From: Paraburkholderia humisilvae
GTDB taxonomy: Bacteria > Pseudomonadota > Gammaproteobacteria > Burkholderiales > Burkholderiaceae
DNA: 64,000 nucleotides
Direction: 5' to 3'
Assembly (NCBI RefSeq): GCF_902859855.1
Contig: NZ_CADIKH010000026.1
Coordinates: 42,771-106,770, forward strand
Part shown: piece by piece, positions 43,492-51,799 of the stretch
How positions within the stretch are numbered: position 1 is the first letter of the stretch
Layout of the letters: each line of letters starts with the position of its first letter
Notes under the pieces: generated by a model
What the model saw: only the letters and a program-made list of their open reading frames with translations
What the model was told of the DNA's origin: nothing
Database searches by the model: none
Made by a program: the position numbers and the translations under genes

Positions 43492-43983
43492 CTATTCGGC
43501 CGCGGTGCCCGGCGACAGATGCCCGAGCGGCAATGGCCCATTGCGCTTGAACGTGGTCAGCACGATGTTCGAGCGCACGCTATCGACCCCGGGCACGCGC
43601 ATCAGTTTCTTCATCACGAACGCGGACAGCGCGGTCAGATCCGGCGCGACGATGCGCAATAAATAGTCCGCATCGCCGACCACCGCGTGACATTCGAGCA
43701 CTTCCGGCAACGCGTCGATCTGCTGCTGAAACTGTTCGATGATCGAATCGCCGTGGTGCTTGAGCTTCAGGCTCGTGAACGCGGTCACGCCAAGACCCAG
43801 CTTTTCGGGCCGCAGCACGACGCGATACCCGTCGACGACGCCGATCGCCTCAAGCCGCTGCAAGCGCCGGCCGATCTGCGAGGGCGACAGCGGCACCTGC
43901 TCGCCAAGCTGCTGATGGGTCGCGCGACCGAAGCGCTGGAGCACATCGAGCAGCGCGAGATCGAAATGATCGAGCTCCATCAT
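43492..43983 (-). CDS. Lrp/AsnC-family transcriptional regulator
   Basis: A 163-residue protein. Its N-terminal helix-turn-helix (VPLSPSQIGRRLQRLEAIGV) is followed by the C-terminal RAM (amino-acid-binding) domain: ALPEVLECHAVVGDADYLLR and SNIVLTTFKRNGPLPLG. It was started at 43983, giving MMELDHFDLALLDVLQRFG, which fits family length. It lies divergent from the pterin dehydratase gene with a 171-base spacer. Lrp-type regulators next to phhA/phhB often control phenylalanine hydroxylation; here only phhB is present. Confidence 0.88.
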   Translation of the reverse strand: MMELDHFDLALLDVLQRFGRATHQQLGEQVPLSPSQIGRRLQRLEAIGVVDGYRVVLRPEKLGLGVTAFTSLKLKHHGDSIIEQFQQQIDALPEVLECHAVVGDADYLLRIVAPDLTALSAFVMKKLMRVPGVDSVRSNIVLTTFKRNGPLPLGHLSPGTAAE

Positions 43984-44154
43984 AGAATTTCCCCGCATAT
44001 TCCGCCGATTTAACGCGCAATTATCGCATCGGATCAAGCCAGCGAGCGTTCGCGCGCCACACCTGCCGCATTGCCCAGCTCACTGCAGGGTATTTTCTTC
44101 CGTGAAAGAATAGAACGGTCTTATACGATGGGCTGATGCCCCGGAGACTCGCCG

Positions 44155-44451
44155 ATGAGCCGCAAATTAAGCCCCGACGAACGTGCTGCGCAACTGCGCG
44201 AGTTGAAGGACTGGCAAAGCGCCGCGAATCGCGATGCAATCGAGCGAAATATCGAGTTCGCCGACTTCAACGAAGCATTCGGCTTCATGACGCGCGTGGC
44301 CATCAAGGCCCAGGAAATGGATCACCATCCGGAATGGTTCAATGTCTACAACAAGGTGCGAATCACGCTGTCGACGCATGACGCGAACGGCATTACCGGG
44401 CGGGATGTCGAACTCGCACGCTTTATCGATAGCGTCGTGAACCGTGACTGA
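44155..44451 (+). CDS. phhB: Pterin-4-alpha-carbinolamine dehydratase (PhhB/DCoH)
   Basis: A 98-residue cytoplasmic enzyme that recycles 4a-hydroxy-tetrahydropterin to dihydropterin for aromatic amino acid hydroxylases. The motif HHPEWFNVYNKVRITLSTHD near residue 60 holds the active-site histidines. A phenylalanine hydroxylase gene (phhA), which often lies directly upstream in Burkholderiales, is not in the 117-base gap before it. It is divergent from the Lrp gene. The ATG at 44155 is the only sensible start. Confidence 0.93.
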   Translation: MSRKLSPDERAAQLRELKDWQSAANRDAIERNIEFADFNEAFGFMTRVAIKAQEMDHHPEWFNVYNKVRITLSTHDANGITGRDVELARFIDSVVNRD

Positions 44452-44516
44452 TCATTCATCCGCGTCGCATGCGGTGAAAGGATTTTGGAGGTATTCAGGC
44501 CACCAAACCTTCACTT

Positions 44517-44741
44517 CTAAAGGCCATTCTTAAGGCGAACGTAAGAGTTCCAAGCGTCCCGTGCAGCCCCGTCCAACGCTTCCTGCGACACCAGGTGCTG
44601 TCGCTGTACAATCATCAACGCATATGGCTTGGAGAGCGCGTTTGCCTCCTCGCACAGTGCCAGTTCGTCGCCTTTTGAAGGTGAACGGGCACGCCAGAAG
44701 TTGATTGCGGCTTCGAGTTCGTTGATCGTGATTTCGGACAT
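44517..44741 (-). CDS. DUF3717-type small protein
   Basis: A 74-residue protein (MSEITINELEAAINFWRARS ... YVRLKNGL) that I associate with DUF3717, a family of short Burkholderia proteins of unknown function. It is mostly alpha-helical and rich in Glu, Ala and Leu. The ATG at 44741 is chosen; an in-frame ATG at 44756 and longer starts are possible. It is convergent with phhB and divergent from the response-regulator gene. Confidence 0.65.
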   Translation of the reverse strand: MSEITINELEAAINFWRARSPSKGDELALCEEANALSKPYALMIVQRQHLVSQEALDGAARDAWNSYVRLKNGL

Positions 44742-44849
44742 GACTTTCGTGATCATCCCCGCCGCGGCATGCGGCGGCCTCCTGTGTAGCAGGCGCACCG
44801 GCGAACCGCGTGCCTGACATGCCTAACCCATTGTACTTGAGCGAAACCC

Positions 44850-45536
44850 ATGCGACTCCTTCTGATTGAAGATGACCGCCCCATCGCACGCGGCATCCAA
44901 AGCAGCCTCGAACAAGCCGGCTTCACGGTCGACATGGTCCACGACGGCATCTTTGCCGAACAGGCTCTCACGCAAAACCGTCACGAGCTCGTGATCCTCG
45001 ATCTGGGCTTGCCCGGCATCGATGGCATGACGTTGCTGTCGCGGTTTCGCCAGAGCAACCGGCATACGCCGGTCATCGTGCTGACCGCCCGCGACGAATT
45101 GAACGACCGTGTGCAAGGCCTGAACTCCGGCGCGGACGACTATATGCTGAAGCCGTTCGAACCCGCCGAGCTCGAGGCGCGCATCCGCGCCGTGATGCGC
45201 CGCAGCGGCCCGCACGGCGATATGCCGCGCCCGGAAGTGTCGCTCGGCGGCGTGCGCCTGTCGGGCGTCGATCGTCGCATCTTCAATGACGACAAGCCGC
45301 TCGAGTTGTCGCCGCGCGAGTTCGCGGTACTCGAAATGCTGCTGCTGCGTCATGGCCGCGTGGTCAGCAAGGCGCAACTGCAGGATCACCTGACGCACTT
45401 CGGCGGCGATCTCGGCGACACCGCGATCGAAGTCTATGTCCACCGGGTCCGCAAAAAGCTCGAAAACTGCCGCGTCGAGATCGTCACGGTGCGCGGTTTC
45501 GGTTATTTGCTGCAAGAGATCCGTCAGGCTGCATAA
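44850..45536 (+). CDS. OmpR-family response regulator (QseB/TctD type)
   Basis: A 228-residue protein with a receiver domain and a winged-helix output domain. Acidic residues in IEDDRP near residue 7, the phosphoacceptor Asp51 (VILDLGLPG) and Lys101 (DYMLKPFEP) are in place. The DNA-binding half ends with VRKKLENCRVEIVTVRGFGY. It is followed, after an unusually long 258-base spacer with three hairpins, by its presumed histidine-kinase partner. No ligand or target is indicated. Confidence 0.92.
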   Translation: MRLLLIEDDRPIARGIQSSLEQAGFTVDMVHDGIFAEQALTQNRHELVILDLGLPGIDGMTLLSRFRQSNRHTPVIVLTARDELNDRVQGLNSGADDYMLKPFEPAELEARIRAVMRRSGPHGDMPRPEVSLGGVRLSGVDRRIFNDDKPLELSPREFAVLEMLLLRHGRVVSKAQLQDHLTHFGGDLGDTAIEVYVHRVRKKLENCRVEIVTVRGFGYLLQEIRQAA

Positions 45537-45660
45537 TGGCTGCATGACCGCAGTCGCCTGACGGCCTGGCGACGCGCATTGCGCGAGTGCCGGTTTGGCC
45601 CGTCCGCCGCCGGCACCGCAAGCGTGTCCCAGACGTCAGGCGCCCTGCACCGCGCCGTGC

Positions 45661-45746
45661 TTCACGTCAACACGGCGACGTGAACCCGCCGGCGGTGCTT
45701 TGCCGCCGTTCATGGGTGTAACGGGCCCGCGGTCGACGCCCGCGGG
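45661..45746 (+). promoter_or_regulatory. Three tandem hairpins between response regulator and kinase genes
   Basis: Three stems follow each other: TTCACGTC with GACGTGAA (45661-45668 / 45677-45684), CGGCGG with CCGCCG (45690-45695 / 45703-45708) and CCCGCGG with CCGCGGG (45726-45732 / 45740-45746). The last is followed by TTATTTCTC, a poor T-run. They may attenuate or process the message before the kinase gene. Confidence 0.5.
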
Positions 45747-45794
45747 TTATTTCTCGCGGTTCTTCGCCGTATTTGTTCTTTCGCGGGTTCGAGC

Positions 45795-47366
45795 ATGTCC
45801 TATCCGGCCGCGAACAGTCTGCGCCGCTCGTTGCTGCGCCGCCTCGCCGCTCCTTTGTCGCTGCTCGCGCTGATGAGCGGCCTGATCGCGTACTGGCTCG
45901 CGTGGCAATACACGCAGCATGTCGTCGACCGGTCGCTGGCCGATCTGGCGACCGCGATTTCCAAGCAGATCCAGATCGCCGGCCCCAACGCGCGCATCGC
46001 CGTGCCGCCGCTCGCGCAGGCGATGTTCTCGGACCCGGTCGAGCATCTCGTCTACCGGATCAGCAACGGCGACACCGAGATCGCCGGCGATCCGAACCTG
46101 CCGCTGCAAGGCACCAGCGTGCGGCGCATGCACTACGCCTATGTATTCGAAACGGAGCACAACGGCGTGACGGTACGCGTTGCGCAGGTGCGCGTCGATC
46201 AGCCGGTTGGCAACCCAATCGTGATCGAAGTCGGCCAACCGGTGCGGCATCGCTTCCGGATCGCCGCCGAATTCCTGATCGCGATCATGATGCCGCTGCT
46301 GCTGCTGCTGCTCGCGGGCTGGGTGATCGTCTGGCGCGTCGTGAACCAGCAGCTGAATCCGCTCACCGACCTCGCCGATTCGCTGAACCGGCAGACCCAC
46401 ACATCGCTGGAACCGGTCGACGAAACCTACGTGCCGGTCGAAATCCGGCCGCTGACCGGTGCACTCAACGGTCTGCTCGACCGCCTGAAAGCCGCACTCG
46501 ATTCGCAACGCAAATTTATCGCGGATGCGGCGCATCAATTGCGCACGCCGCTCACCGCGGTGAAGCTGCACGCGGAGCAAGCCGCGGTCGCGCGCGACCC
46601 GCAACAGACACTCGCCGCAGTTCGTGAACTGCGCGCCGCGGCGGACCGCGCGGTGCGGCTATCGAACCAGTTGCTGTCGCTCGCGCGCGCGGAGCCGGGT
46701 GAACAGGCCGCGCGCTTCGTTAATATCGACATCGCCGCGCTCGCCTTCGATACAGGCGCCGAATGGGTGCCGCGCGCACTCGCCGTACATGTCGACCTTG
46801 GCTTCCAGCGTCTCGACGATCCATCGAATGACCGCCCGCTTATTGCGCGCGGCAATCCGGTGCTGCTGCGCGAAGTGATTGCGAACCTGCTCGACAATGC
46901 GCTGAAGTATGTGCCGCTCTCGCGCCTGCATGGCGGCCGCATCACGATGACCGTCGAACAGATGGTGATCGACGGCATAAGCATGGCGGAGCTGACTGTC
47001 GACGACAACGGTCCTGGCGTGCCGGCGACCCAGCAGCCGGATCTCTTCAAGCGGTTCTTCCGCGGTGACCGGCATGGCGAGACACTAAGCGGCGTGGACG
47101 GTGGCGCGGGTCTCGGGCTTGCGATCGTCCATGACATCATGGTGCTGCACCACGGCAGCGTGCATTACGAAGACGCGCCCGAAGGCGGCGCGCGTTTCAT
47201 CGTGCGGATTCCGATCGTACTTGGCACGACCCGGCGCGATCCGGACAAGGATCAGGCCAACACGGACGCTAGCCGCGCGGAGCGCGGCGTACCCGAAGCG
47301 ACGTCCGAGGCGACGGCCCCTCAGGATGCAAAAAAATCGGCGCATAACGCGCCGATCGATCTATAA
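45795..47366 (+). CDS. Sensor histidine kinase (QseC/TctE type)
   Basis: A 523-residue inner-membrane kinase. Membrane span 1 is near residues 15-37, a periplasmic domain runs to ~150 and span 2 is near 155-182. The H-box DAAHQLRTPLTAVKLHAE has His247. The N-box NLLDNALKYVP and the G-boxes DDNGPGVP and GGAGLGLAIV follow. The C-terminal ~40 residues after the catalytic domain are Ala/Asp/Glu-rich, and the last ones are encoded over the terminator of the convergent SET gene. It pairs with the response regulator upstream. Confidence 0.93.
   Translation: MSYPAANSLRRSLLRRLAAPLSLLALMSGLIAYWLAWQYTQHVVDRSLADLATAISKQIQIAGPNARIAVPPLAQAMFSDPVEHLVYRISNGDTEIAGDPNLPLQGTSVRRMHYAYVFETEHNGVTVRVAQVRVDQPVGNPIVIEVGQPVRHRFRIAAEFLIAIMMPLLLLLLAGWVIVWRVVNQQLNPLTDLADSLNRQTHTSLEPVDETYVPVEIRPLTGALNGLLDRLKAALDSQRKFIADAAHQLRTPLTAVKLHAEQAAVARDPQQTLAAVRELRAAADRAVRLSNQLLSLARAEPGEQAARFVNIDIAALAFDTGAEWVPRALAVHVDLGFQRLDDPSNDRPLIARGNPVLLREVIANLLDNALKYVPLSRLHGGRITMTVEQMVIDGISMAELTVDDNGPGVPATQQPDLFKRFFRGDRHGETLSGVDGGAGLGLAIVHDIMVLHHGSVHYEDAPEGGARFIVRIPIVLGTTRRDPDKDQANTDASRAERGVPEATSEATAPQDAKKSAHNAPIDL
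47330..47356 (-). terminator. Terminator of the SET gene, inside the kinase coding sequence
   Basis: On the minus strand ATCGGCGC and GCGCCGAT (47336-47343 with 47349-47356) form an 8-bp stem with a five-base loop, followed by seven Ts. It lies about 85 bases after the SET stop and within the last ~13 codons of the convergent kinase gene. Confidence 0.75.
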
Positions 47367-47441
47367 CCGCAGTGACCATTCAAGCGGCAGTGAAACGGCG
47401 GCGAACTGGTGAACGGCCCGCTGCAGGCCCGTCGCCAATGG

Positions 47442-47930
47442 TCACTTCTTTTTCTTCTTGCTTTTCTTTTCCTTCGCGTCCTTTTCCGCCGGTGCGAGCA
47501 TCGTGCCGCGGCACTTGCGCGCACCACACCGGCATTCGTATTCGCGCTTGAGCTTCTTGGTCTGGCGCGCGTCGATGACGAGCCCATAGTCGTAAAACAG
47601 CTCTTCGCCGGCTTCGATATCGCGAATCGCCGCGATATACACGTGCCCGTCGATCTCTTCCGCTTCGCAATTCGGCGCGCATGAGTGATTGATCCAGCGC
47701 GCGCTATTGCCGTTGACCTTGCCGTCGATCACGCCGCCATTGTCGAGCGCGAAGTAAAACGTGTGATTCGGTTCGTCCGGATTATGCGGATGACGCCGCA
47801 GAGCCTCTTTCCACGAGATCCGCTCCCCCTTGTATTCGATCAGGCGCTCGCCCGTGGTGATCGGTTCGAGGGCAAACACGCCTTTGCCATGAACGCCCGA
47901 TTGGCGCACGGCGATCCTGCGTGAACTCAT
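47442..47930 (-). CDS. SET-domain protein lysine methyltransferase
   Basis: A 162-residue SET protein with a poly-lysine tail. The catalytic motifs RWINHSCAPNCEAEE (residues 79-92, NHSC at 81-84) and GEELFYDYG (108-116) are intact, and a post-SET-like CRCGARKCRG (C133, C135, C140) probably binds zinc. The last ~17 residues are nearly all Lys with a few Glu/Ser. SET proteins use SAM to methylate lysines; bacterial members often resemble eukaryotic histone methyltransferases. The target is unknown; HU or another basic protein is possible. It has its own terminator and is convergent with the kinase gene. Confidence 0.85.
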   Translation of the reverse strand: MSSRRIAVRQSGVHGKGVFALEPITTGERLIEYKGERISWKEALRRHPHNPDEPNHTFYFALDNGGVIDGKVNGNSARWINHSCAPNCEAEEIDGHVYIAAIRDIEAGEELFYDYGLVIDARQTKKLKREYECRCGARKCRGTMLAPAEKDAKEKKSKKKKK

Positions 47931-48231
47931 TGAATGAATCCTTCTTAAAACCTAAGGTGGACTTCCCGTCTGTTCCGGCTCTTGCGGGCCTTGACCGGTT
48001 CCTGATACCCGATTGCATGACCTCGCTCTGTTCGTGCGCCGCTGCTACCCGATCAGCCCCGCACGGCCTCGCGCCGCTTTCCTGACCTGGATAGCAAACG
48101 CGGCGCCTTGCTGGCGCCGCGTCGACTGGTGATGCGCAACCGCATCACAACCGGCATCGTACACGTTCGGGACGGCTTCGTTCAAGCGTCGGCGCATGCC
48201 GTGCGCCGCTTCCCGCGAGAACTCCGCAACG
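47931..48231. other. Spacer between old-yellow-enzyme and SET genes with two hairpins
   Basis: No gene is seen. ACGCGGCGCC and GGCGCCGCGT (48098-48107 / 48113-48122) pair perfectly, and a second stem TGATGCG-CAAC-CGCATCA (48129-48146) follows. On the leftward strand the first stem is followed by TTTGCT, a weak terminator for the oxidoreductase gene. Confidence 0.45.
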
Positions 48232-49344
48232 TCAGCGCTGCCCGAACGAAATATCGCCGAACAACGCCTTCTGTTCGCGCGGCTGCGAACGCCAATACTG
48301 CGGCGGCGCCTTCACCGACGCGCCGAGCTGCGCGGCTGCATGCCATGGCCAGCGCGGATCGTACAGCATGGCGCGCGCCATCGCGACGAGATCGGCATCG
48401 CCGTCTTCGATGAGCCGGTTCGCGTGTTCGGGATCGCTGATCAAACCGACCGCGATTGTCGGCAGGCCGGTCGCCTGCCTGATCTCCTTCGCGAACGGCG
48501 CCTGATAGCCCGGCTCGAGCGGAATCTTCTGTAACGGCGATACGCCGCCGCTCGACGCGTCGATCCAGTCGCAGCCGCGCTTCTTCAGTTCCTGCGCGAA
48601 CGCGATCGTCGCATCGATCGTCAGGCCGCCATCGACCCAGTCAACCGCCGATACACGTACGCCGACCGGTTTATCAGCCGGGAATGCGGCACGCACGATG
48701 TCGAAAATCTCGAGTGGAAAGCGCATCCGGTTGTCGAGCGAACCGCCATACTCGTCGCCGCGCTGGTTCGCGATCGGCGAAAGGAATTCGTGCAGCAGAT
48801 AACCGTGCGCGCAGTGGATCTCGATCGCATCGATGCCTAGCCGTGCCGCGCGCCGCGTCGCAGCGCCAAAGGCATCGCGAATACGGTTCAGCCCTGGATA
48901 GTCGAGCGCCAGAGGCGACTCTTCGCCGGCCTTGTGCGGCAACGCTGAAGGCGCATGCGGTAGCCAGCCGCCTTCGGACACCGCAATCAGCTGTCCGCCG
49001 TCCCACGGCGCGTGGCTCGATGCTTTGCGGCCGGCATGCGCCAGCTGCATCGCGACCGGAATGTCGGAATGCTTGCGGATTGCCGCCAGCACCGGCACGA
49101 GCGCCGCTTCGGTCACATCGTCCCACAGGCCGAGATCGCCCGGTGTGATGCGTCCGTCCGGTTCGACGGCGGTTGCTTCGATGCACAGAAGACCCGCGCC
49201 GGACAGCGCGAGATGTCCGAGATGGATCATGTGCCATGCGGTCGCTTCGCCGCGTTCGGCGGAGTACTGGCACATCGGGGAGACGACGATGCGATTCGGC
49301 AGCGTCACGCTACGCAGCGTGAGTGGAGAGAACAAGGCGCTCAT
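48232..49344 (-). CDS. NADH:flavin oxidoreductase, old yellow enzyme family (YqjM type)
   Basis: A 370-residue FMN enzyme that reduces activated C=C bonds with NAD(P)H. It begins MSALFSPLTLRSVTLPNRIV; SPMCQYSAERGEATAWHMIH carries the Cys and Tyr typical of the thermophilic-like (YqjM) class. The FMN/substrate motif IEIHCAHGYLLHEFLSP near residue 180 and YGGSLDNRMRFPLEI follow. The start at 49344 is an ATG 19 codons inside a longer TTG frame. The physiological substrate is unknown. Confidence 0.92.
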   Translation of the reverse strand: MSALFSPLTLRSVTLPNRIVVSPMCQYSAERGEATAWHMIHLGHLALSGAGLLCIEATAVEPDGRITPGDLGLWDDVTEAALVPVLAAIRKHSDIPVAMQLAHAGRKASSHAPWDGGQLIAVSEGGWLPHAPSALPHKAGEESPLALDYPGLNRIRDAFGAATRRAARLGIDAIEIHCAHGYLLHEFLSPIANQRGDEYGGSLDNRMRFPLEIFDIVRAAFPADKPVGVRVSAVDWVDGGLTIDATIAFAQELKKRGCDWIDASSGGVSPLQKIPLEPGYQAPFAKEIRQATGLPTIAVGLISDPEHANRLIEDGDADLVAMARAMLYDPRWPWHAAAQLGASVKAPPQYWRSQPREQKALFGDISFGQR

Positions 49345-49457
49345 AGGATGGGGTCCGGACGCACGGGGAGGAAGGAGCGTTCGAGAATAGCACCTGCCCA
49401 AGACAGCTGCAGACGAGTCCGGACACGCTTCCCGCGCCTGTGCGCGGGAGCGTTCAG

Positions 49458-50180
49458 TCAGCTCGCCGGCGTGTCGAGTCTACGGGTCCACGACTCGACG
49501 GTGCCACTCGCGAGACGTTTTGCGGCAGTCGCACGCCACGAAGGTGTCAGGGTTTCCAGATTCGCCATCTGCTCGAGCGCCGCGCGATCATCGCGTTCGA
49601 CATACAGCACGCGTAACAACCGCGCGATCGTCCAGTCCGCATGCACACGCGCAAGCCGCTCGATCCGATCGCCGGCGCCGATTTCGCCGGCTTCGAGCAC
49701 GCGGTAATACCAGCCGGTGCGAAGCGTCTGCTGAACGCGCCGCGACATGTTGTCGCGGGCAAAGCGCAGGTTCAGTTTCCAGCATGGCTGACGCGGTTGC
49801 GAGATCTGCACGATCGCCGCGCCGATCCGGTAGACATCGCCGACGCATACGTTCGCTTCAGTCATGCCGCGCGTACTAAGGTTTTCGCCGAACGCGCCGC
49901 ATGCTGCCATGCGTGCAAGACCGATTGCAGCCTCGCTGCCGCCGCTTTCCCATTCGCTACGCCAGGCGGCGTAGTGGTCGAATGGATAGTGATGCAATGC
50001 TTTCTCCGGCCCACCATGATGCTTGCGTTCGGCCTGTTCGTCGCCGTCGAGCCCCGTTTCACCAAGACGAATACGCGCAGCCACCGGATACTTGTCGATT
50101 GCGCTGGTCTTGCCGAAGTCGCCCAGCGGCGCAACCTTGCCGGTCAGTACGGCGTCGACGCGGCAAACAGGGTTGTTCAT
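49458..50180 (-). CDS. MOSC-domain protein (YiiM-like, possible molybdenum-cofactor-dependent role)
   Basis: A 240-residue protein. The MOSC fold is indicated by LGETGLDGDEQAERKHHGG near residue 38, HHYPFDHYAAWRSEW, and the FGENLSTRGMTEANVCVGD segment, followed by a conserved cysteine in QPRQPCWKLNLRF near residue 133 and a 3-alpha tail. E. coli YiiM acts on N-hydroxylated compounds. The gene is alone between the old-yellow-enzyme and the amidotransferase genes. Confidence 0.85.
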   Translation of the reverse strand: MNNPVCRVDAVLTGKVAPLGDFGKTSAIDKYPVAARIRLGETGLDGDEQAERKHHGGPEKALHHYPFDHYAAWRSEWESGGSEAAIGLARMAACGAFGENLSTRGMTEANVCVGDVYRIGAAIVQISQPRQPCWKLNLRFARDNMSRRVQQTLRTGWYYRVLEAGEIGAGDRIERLARVHADWTIARLLRVLYVERDDRAALEQMANLETLTPSWRATAAKRLASGTVESWTRRLDTPAS

Positions 50181-50217
50181 AGCGCTAACGGGAGAGAGGG
50201 GATCCGAAGGATATCCG

Positions 50218-50931
50218 TTACGACCGCGTGTCGAGCTGATCGAGCCATTCGTCGAACATCCGCCATGCGGCGACCTCGAGCGATGGACCGAAGTGCGCGG
50301 TATCCGCGCGCAATTGCTGCACGCTCAAGCCGTGCGCAGCCAGCTCGCTCGCATGGCCGATCAGCCAGGGTTCGAACCGCTCGGTGCGAATCTCAGGATG
50401 GCATTGCAAACCGAGTACGTGATTGCCGAACGAAAATGCCTGGTTCTCGCAAAGAGACGTAGACGCAAGCCGCGTCGCACCCAACGGCAAGTCGAACGTA
50501 TCGCCGTGCCAATGCAGCATCGACGTCAGGTTGCCATCCAGATGACGAATCGGTGACATCCGTCCGGCGTCGGTCAAGGTCAGCGGCGTCCAGCCGATTT
50601 CCGCGTGCCCCGACGGATACACGCGCGCGCCCATCGCACGCGCGATCAGCTGCGCGCCAAGGCAGATGCCGAGCGTCGGCAAACCTGCTGCGACGCGTCT
50701 TTCGATCATCGAAAGGAGTGGCCCGAGCGTCGGGTAGCGCTCGTCGTCATAGGCGCCGATCGGGCCGCCGAGCACGACCATCAGCGACGGCGCGACCGGA
50801 TCCGGCGCCTCGATGCGCGCGAACCCGACGTCGAGATAACGCACTGGCCAGCCACGGTCGCCCAGCACGCGTTCGAGACTGCCCAGATCTTCGAAGTGCA
50901 CATGGCGAATGGCCAGAACTTCGTGATTCAT
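50218..50931 (-). CDS. Class I glutamine amidotransferase-like protein
   Basis: A 237-residue protein with the triad-type GATase fold. The nucleophile is Cys90 (TLGICLGAQLIARAMG), and the His/Glu pair lies in GLQCHPEIR near residue 168. VVLGGPIGAYDDERYPTLG is a typical oxyanion region. Such stand-alone GMP-synthase-like amidotransferases act on small molecules or polyamine conjugates. The ATG at 50931 is preferred to one at 50949, but either is possible. It sits 37 bases upstream of the MOSC gene on the same strand, so the pair may be cotranscribed. Confidence 0.82.
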   Translation of the reverse strand: MNHEVLAIRHVHFEDLGSLERVLGDRGWPVRYLDVGFARIEAPDPVAPSLMVVLGGPIGAYDDERYPTLGPLLSMIERRVAAGLPTLGICLGAQLIARAMGARVYPSGHAEIGWTPLTLTDAGRMSPIRHLDGNLTSMLHWHGDTFDLPLGATRLASTSLCENQAFSFGNHVLGLQCHPEIRTERFEPWLIGHASELAAHGLSVQQLRADTAHFGPSLEVAAWRMFDEWLDQLDTRS

Positions 50932-51148
50932 CGGCACATCCCACATCACGTTGACAAAAGAGGCGCCGTCCCGCCAATGCGAGAAAGCTCACCGCGCAAC
51001 GCCGCCTGATACGACGTCGCAACCGCATTGCGAAGCAGCAGGGCTCGGAGCATTCCATCGGCCCCGCTACTTCGTTACCCCTGGCGTCTTCACGCAGCGT
51101 CAAACGTCAAACGCTGCCGCCGCAAGCCGGCTCCGCAAGTCAGCGGTG

Positions 51149-51799
51149 TCAGGCCTGCTGCGCGAAGATCTTCCAGGTTTTCTTTTGCGTCGCGATATCC
51201 GCGGTTTCGTGGACCGAGCAATCGAGCCGCAGGTCGGTATCCGACATCGTGATGTCGAGCAGCGCGCAGCGGTGCAACGACTTCTTCGGATTCTTGCTGG
51301 GTTCGAAATGCGAGCAGGTCACGCACATCCGGTGTGCCGGGATGTGGCCTTGCACTTCCAGTTGCCGGACCGTCTTCAGCAGCGTGCGATAGAACATGGC
51401 CTGTTCATCGTCGCGCAACGTACCGACTGCCTTCGACAGGAAGTCGGGCCATTGCGCCGCGCGCTTGGCGGCCGTGCGCCCGCGCGCCGTCAGACGGACC
51501 GCGAGTGCGCGACCGTCATCCAGCGCCCGCCGCTTCTCGACAAGGCCTTTGCCTTCCAGCGTGCTCACCGCATCGCTCGTCGTCGCGGCGGTCAATGCCG
51601 TTTCACGTGCGATCTCGCCGAGACGCATCGGGCCCTTGCGCTGCATCAGCAGCACAAGGATTTCGCCCTGGGTGGGCGTGAGGCCTGCGCCTTCCGCCCA
51701 TTCCCATGCCTGGCTACGCATTGCCGTGCTGAGTCGCAACAGGCTGTGGGTCACCCGCCCGGTAGCCTGCTCTCCGTAAACGCCTTCGCTCATAGTCAT
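51149..51799 (-). CDS. MarR-family regulator with a C-terminal cysteine cluster
   Basis: A 216-residue protein. The MarR winged helix (LGEIARETALTAATTSDAVS with the wing KRRALDDGRALAVRLT) is at residues ~40-105. The C-terminal ~60 residues add C159-x2-C162, C178, C194 and H197, a pattern that could bind zinc or an Fe-S cluster; classical MarR proteins lack it. A redox or metal signal is likely but not shown. The gene lies just left of the origin-like module at 52151-52375. Confidence 0.82.
   Translation of the reverse strand: MTMSEGVYGEQATGRVTHSLLRLSTAMRSQAWEWAEGAGLTPTQGEILVLLMQRKGPMRLGEIARETALTAATTSDAVSTLEGKGLVEKRRALDDGRALAVRLTARGRTAAKRAAQWPDFLSKAVGTLRDDEQAMFYRTLLKTVRQLEVQGHIPAHRMCVTCSHFEPSKNPKKSLHRCALLDITMSDTDLRLDCSVHETADIATQKKTWKIFAQQA

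Noticed and set aside
51599..51612. A partial parS-like word GTTTCACGTG in the MarR gene
   Set aside because: The right half (CGAT instead of AAAC) breaks the palindrome; ParB is not expected to bind.
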